From Kryptolebias marmoratus (Eukaryota; Chordata; Actinopteri; Cyprinodontiformes; Rivulidae), in the NCBI RefSeq assembly GCF_001649575.2, contig NC_051446.1:22666625-22730624 (forward strand): a stretch of DNA of 64,000 bases, read 5' to 3'. Numbering within the stretch: the stretch's first letter is position 1; every line of letters starts with the position of its first letter. The notes under the pieces were generated by a model. The model made no database searches and had not been told where the DNA came from. It saw only the letters and a list, made by a program, of their open reading frames with translations. A program made the translations under genes and the position numbers. Positions 60,360 to 64,000 of this stretch are shown piece after piece.

Positions 60360-61498
60360 CTAAAAATGATGAGGAAAAGAAAAGAGAGGGATTGTAGATG
60401 CATGAAGAAAAATCAGGCTGTTACTGATAAAAAGAAGAAACAGATAATCAGTCATTTTGGAGAGTAATATATGGATGAACAAACAGATATTCCATGCAAG
60501 CAACTTAGTTGTATTTGATGCTTTCAGTTTTGGTTAAAAGAGCTTTAATGGAATGATAAAGTTTCTTGTTGTTGCAGTTATAAGCCTAAATGGACCAGTT
60601 AATTTCTTCAACTAGGTACATTGTAAAGAGACAATTCAAGTGTGTATTAGAAAAAGGAACAAAGCTGTTTTAAGTTTGTAGTGAGCTATCACAACCAATT
60701 TTAAGCCTTTTTCAGTGATTTGTACGACACGTAATGGTCAAGTCACTGCAGACAAAGGGTTTAAAGCAAGGATGCTTTTGGTAAAAGATAAATATTACTA
60801 TGGCAAAATAGGAAAAAAGTCACAGATGGTAACGATAATTTATATAGATCTTCGTCTGGATGTCATGAAATTTCCGTTCTTTCAAAAAGGATCAGAGCAG
60901 AAAGTGAAATGTTTCGACTTTTGCTTAGAGGGGGGAAAAAGAAAGAAAAAGTTCCTTTCCTTCCTTTCACTGTGCTCTTCCATAACCATTAACTGTGTGA
61001 TGACACCGGCGGATATTCAGATTGATTTACCATCCTGTGAGGATCACTTGGCCTGCACAAAAGTCTCCAATTCCAAAGATTAATCTGTGTCTTTAATGAA
61101 AGGCTTCCTGCTCCAATGTTTCTTCAAACTTAAGTCCACCTATTTCATGCTTCACTTTGATTGCTATAATGGCCTTATTTATGAGGTCAGTACTAAAATG
61201 TGTAGTTCTTTAGCCACAGGATGGACAGGAAATGAATCAAAAATCTCTGGATCCAACTCTCATTTTTCATAAAATGCTGCGGTGCCCGAAAAATCAATGG
61301 AGTAGTTGAGGAAATACTAAACTGTGAGGAAAAAGGGACAATGTGATGGGAAAGTCCATGCAGAATACTTCAAGCAACCTATTGCAAGGAAAGAAAATTG
61401 AACAATATGACCAGAATGCTACACAAATTATACCATCAAGACTACTGTATGCAGTAATTACTGTCACATAATTCTATTATGGACAGAGACATTTTTAC

Positions 61499-61668
61499 CC
61501 TGAGGAGTAACCTGTGAGGTAACATCAAAGAAGTCGTCAGCGGTGACCTTGACCAGGCCTGGCGTGGAGACAGCATCAAAGCTGTAAAACTGCAGTGTGT
61601 TTAAAGTAAGTCCACCACACTGCCTGATTAACATGTCACAGGAAGATGGGGGGCCCTCTATAATCAGT
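61499..61668 (-). CDS. Candidate internal coding exon of the same gene
   Basis: Minus strand. Acceptor tgatctaatcatctctgcag with a branch-point-like 'tctaat', ending at 61669; donor CAGG|gtaaaa, exon end at 61499 (an alternative donor CACAG|gttact is at 61512). The 170 bases stay open as one base, 56 codons and one base. The peptide begins LIIEGPPSSCDMLIRQCGG and continues to YSFDAVSTPGLVKVTADD and FFDVTSQVTPQ, with ordinary coding-like codon choice. With the one leftover G it joins the GG at 60359-60358 in frame. I cannot name the family. Confidence 0.45.
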
Positions 61669-61979
61669 CTGCAGAGATGATTAGATCACTAAAGTGCCCA
61701 CTTTCCTTCAGCTGAAGGGTATGAGGGGTAAATGAACTCTCAGTTCAGCAAACAGGTCATTTAGCTCCTTTTGCTAAATGGATGTGGACAAAGTGTGACA
61801 GTAAAGCATGAGGTTATGGTTTCTAATCATAGCTTGAGAAGAAGGTGAAAAGACACCGCCTGAGTGTCTGCATGTGAACAGCGAATGGGGGTTGTTTTAA
61901 CAGGAATTGGTAGGCTCCCTGATTTGTGTTCACCTTTGACCTGAAGGGATGTTGAATTGTATTTCCTCATGATGATTTA

Positions 61980-62189
61980 TTTCCTTCTGAAGTCATTTCC
62001 CAAACCAGACTGTGTATGTGAAACACATGCCTGTGGCTATGGGGATACTTGTGAATCCACGGTAGATGAAGATGGGCTGGATGGATTTGGACAAATGTTT
62101 GGACTGGGATTTGAAGGTGTCTGAGGACGCACCATTAACCCTCGGGGCAACAGCAGCACAGAGTGCAGCGGAGAGTCCAGACAATAAAG
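61980..62189 (+). other. Exon-like block with strong plus-strand donor
   Basis: Plus frames are open through this block. One (from an ATG at ~61970) contains a Cys-bearing run, CVCETHACGYGDTCESTVDE; another, from ATG at 62066, runs to a strong donor AAAG|gtaaga at 62190. A minus-strand frame of 63 codons also spans it (61993-62184). All three being open in a short GC-richer block means none can be trusted without conservation data. Confidence 0.2.
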
Positions 62190-62867
62190 GTAAGACATGT
62201 ATGGAGCGGGGTGAAGCGATCGAAGGGGTTAATCACTGGAATTATAACAAACAGCAACAGAAAATAGCCTTTAGGTGCAACTAAGATTTGCACAGTCAAC
62301 TGAGACATAAACAAAGTCAGTCAAGAGGGTAAATAAGATCGAAGAGATTTTTCAGAGGTGCTCATGAAAGTGATTCAACATCACAGCTTTTAAAGTGATC
62401 AAGTGCAGATAAGAAATGTACTCAAGAATCAAGTTAATATCATAAAAGTACAATTCACTTCTTAATTTAGTCTCCTTTCCTGATAAAGACTCAATAATCA
62501 ATCCATCCAGCTTCTTTACCTGCTTTTCTGTGCAGGGTTACAGAGGAGATGATGTCAATCAAAACAAATTTGTTTACAAAACTTATAACCTGAATTTGCA
62601 GGTATTAGTCTGACTGATGTGAAGTGACCTTAGATTTACCTCAACACAATCTAAAGGTTAATGAGACTTCTATTTTGCATAAAGACAGCAGGATTTATCA
62701 ATATTCTAATTTGCTCTAATGACAAGCAGGCATATTTCAATAATAGCTGACATTTAGCAGCTTCATGAAATCTCCAATATTTTTTTTTTTCTGATAAACT
62801 GTCAAAGTCCACTCCAGATCACCTTGTACAGCTCATTTCAAATAGCCTTCCTCTCACTTTCCCTCAC
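62190..62867. other. No further feature recognised (candidate intron of minus-strand gene)
   Basis: AT-rich. If the three-exon model on the minus strand is right, this lies in its first intron. No repeat recognised. Confidence 0.4.
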
Positions 62868-62881
62868 CTTCGAGGTGCCAT
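62868..62881 (-). CDS. Candidate first coding exon (ATG) of the same gene
   Basis: Minus strand: ATG at 62881-62879 with A at -3 and G at +4, codons M-A-P-R, then AG and the strong donor GAAG|gtgagg. Two leftover bases fit the single base that opens the exon at 61668 (AG+A gives R). If real, the whole reading frame is 88 codons. The coding part is so short that only the donor, Kozak context and phase support it; the true 5' exon may lie elsewhere, including beyond the window. Confidence 0.25.
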
Positions 62882-63316
62882 TATTACTGTAAACCACCAA
62901 CTCAAGGCTACACGTTTCAAAAGTAGTACATTTTTATGAAGTTCTGGACCAAGCAATCTGACAGGCCTGCTTGGTTTTTGGCTAGTTGGTTCTGAGGTAG
63001 AAATATGCACCCAAGTTGTTCAATGTACTTTATTTTTTCTACACGTTCCACCAAAATATGCTGTCATTTAAAACCATTTCATAAAAATCACCTGCACTGC
63101 AATATGGATTGGAACACCAGCAAAGATTTACTCATAGAAATAAAGTAATATCAAAACAACAAAATATGTTTTTTACCCTTAACATAACATTTTAAAGACA
63201 GCACAGTGTTAGCCTAGTGCTACAGAGATACATCTGGTAACAGGAAGAATAGGTGATGTGCCTCTAGTTGCAAAACTTGATCTGTCTGGGAACCAAGATG
63301 GCAGCCCTTTGCTTCT

Positions 63317-63340
63317 AATAATAATAATAATAATAATAAA
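63317..63340. repeat. (TAA)n microsatellite at LINE 3' end
   Basis: Eight TAA units directly abut the 3' end of the minus-strand LINE, i.e. (TTA)n in its sense, the sort of simple-repeat tail that L2-type LINEs end in. Confidence 0.9.
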
Positions 63341-63935
63341 TCCAATTTATACCGCACTTTTCATTAACAAAAATCTCAAAGTGCTACACAGTGCAATTAA
63401 AATCAAAGATAAAAAAATCAGAGATAAAAACAACATCATAAAAAACATGTAGAAGCAGAATAGGCTTGCTTAAATAAAAAAGTCTTCAAGCCTCTTTTAA
63501 AATCAATCAATGGTTGGGGAGCTCTCAAATAATCTGGGAGAGAGTTCCAGAGCCGGGGGGCAGCGACAGCGAAAGCCCGATCTCCCATGGACCTCAATCT
63601 GGAGCGAGGAAGGTGAAGGAAGTTACAGTTTTGTGATCGTAGAGATCTGGTGGATGAGTGAGGAATGAGAAGGTCCTTCAAATAATCCGGTGAGGTCCCA
63701 TTTAAACACTGATGGGTGATGAGCGCGATTTTGTACTGAATCCTGCAGTTGATAGGAAGCCAGTGAAGATCATGCAGGAGAGGTGTAATATGGGCAGATT
63801 TGCGGGCCCTCAAAAGAATCCTGGCTGCACTGTTTTGAATGTATTGGAGCTTCTGAAGATGTTTTTTATGGATTCCAACAAACAGAGAGTTGCAATAATC
63901 GAGTTGAGTAGAGTTGCTTCTAGACAACTAACTGA
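63341..63935 (-). mobile_element. 5'-truncated L2/CR1-group LINE
   Basis: The minus-strand element ends at the (TAA)n tail with a short AT-rich 3' UTR ('agtgctacacagtgca' type, inverted) and carries the C-terminal part of a reverse transcriptase ORF. Similarity to the frame fades at about 63930-63935, where the element may be 5' truncated or decayed; it may continue past the window end. Confidence 0.8.
63436..63927 (-). pseudogene. LINE reverse transcriptase, C-terminal remnant (163 codons)
   Basis: An open frame with the hallmarks of the region after the RT catalytic core in L2/CR1-type (Jockey-superfamily) LINEs: LDYCNSL, QNSAARILL, HITPLLHDLHWLPINCRI, STRSLRSQ, GDRAFAVAAPRLWNSLPDYL, and a C-terminal FKRGLKTFLFKQAY. 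The catalytic YADD-type motif and the endonuclease would lie further 5' and are not seen here. The frame has no stop codons, so the insertion is fairly young, but it lacks the parts needed for autonomous movement. Confidence 0.88.
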
Positions 63936-64000
63936 AATGAGAGGTGAAATGTTTTTAAAACAAGTACAGCAGCCCCCGTTTTCTTTTGAGCCTTTGGATG

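Noticed and set aside
60715..61083. 122-codon plus-strand frame
   Set aside because: AT-rich, lysine-rich composition, no domain, no splice context, and it overlaps the proposed intron of the opposite-strand candidate gene.
7631..64000. Exons of HS3ST3B1 or TEKT3, the human neighbours of PMP22
   Set aside because: No sulfotransferase or tektin motifs were found in any long frame. HS3ST3B1 would have long coding exons that should show; both genes probably lie outside the window.
1..64000. CRISPR arrays, operons, phage or prokaryotic defence genes, tRNA or rRNA genes
   Set aside because: None seen: no spaced direct repeats of CRISPR type, no compact ORF runs with Shine-Dalgarno sites, and no intact tRNA cloverleaf apart from the decayed SINE-like A/B boxes at 27.8 kb.

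Overview
This is a window of vertebrate, almost certainly teleost fish, nuclear DNA. Several things point that way: a split gene with GT-AG introns, AT-rich spacer with CA/GT, AT and TAA microsatellites, and typical fish mobile elements (an L2-type LINE 3' end, hAT-like MITEs, a tRNA-derived SINE remnant and 'ccttggcggagg' repeats). Nothing in it is prokaryotic, and there is no operon, CRISPR array or viral genome. The exact species cannot be told from the sequence. A spiny-rayed fish is the best guess.

The one gene recognised with confidence is pmp22 (peripheral myelin protein 22), on the + strand at the left end. A TATA-type promoter and a non-coding first exon lie at about 640-776. Four coding exons follow (1369-1446, 1693-1786, 4617-4757, 6237-6397) and encode an intact 157-residue tetraspan protein. 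The 3' UTR of about 1.2 kb ends after an AATAAA signal at 7608-7613 and carries strong matches to miR-9 and miR-29 sites. Intron 3 holds an LTR-like insert with its own TATA box, and intron 4 holds one copy of a repeat family that recurs through the window.

From about 7.6 kb to 60 kb the window looks like a gene desert. It contains about ten copies of one dispersed element (called family A here), two copies of a second (family B), two hAT-like elements in opposite orientation (family C), a longer hAT-like element, a nested repeat cluster at 53.9-54.6 kb, and microsatellites. Between them lie islands with higher GC, retained CpGs or dense motifs, which are candidate long-range regulatory elements. 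This matches human 17p12, where a large gap separates the 3' end of PMP22 from HS3ST3B1. No HS3ST3B1 exon was seen.

The least expected signal is at 60.3-62.9 kb on the minus strand. Three putative exons have good splice sites and compatible phases and would join into an 88-codon reading frame ending in a basic tail; I do not recognise the product. A separate exon-like frame lies at 49.54-49.67 kb on the minus strand, with an RFX-type X-box about 170 bases upstream of it. These are candidates only, and transcript or conservation data would decide them. The right edge (63.3-64.0 kb) is a 5'-truncated L2-type LINE on the minus strand.
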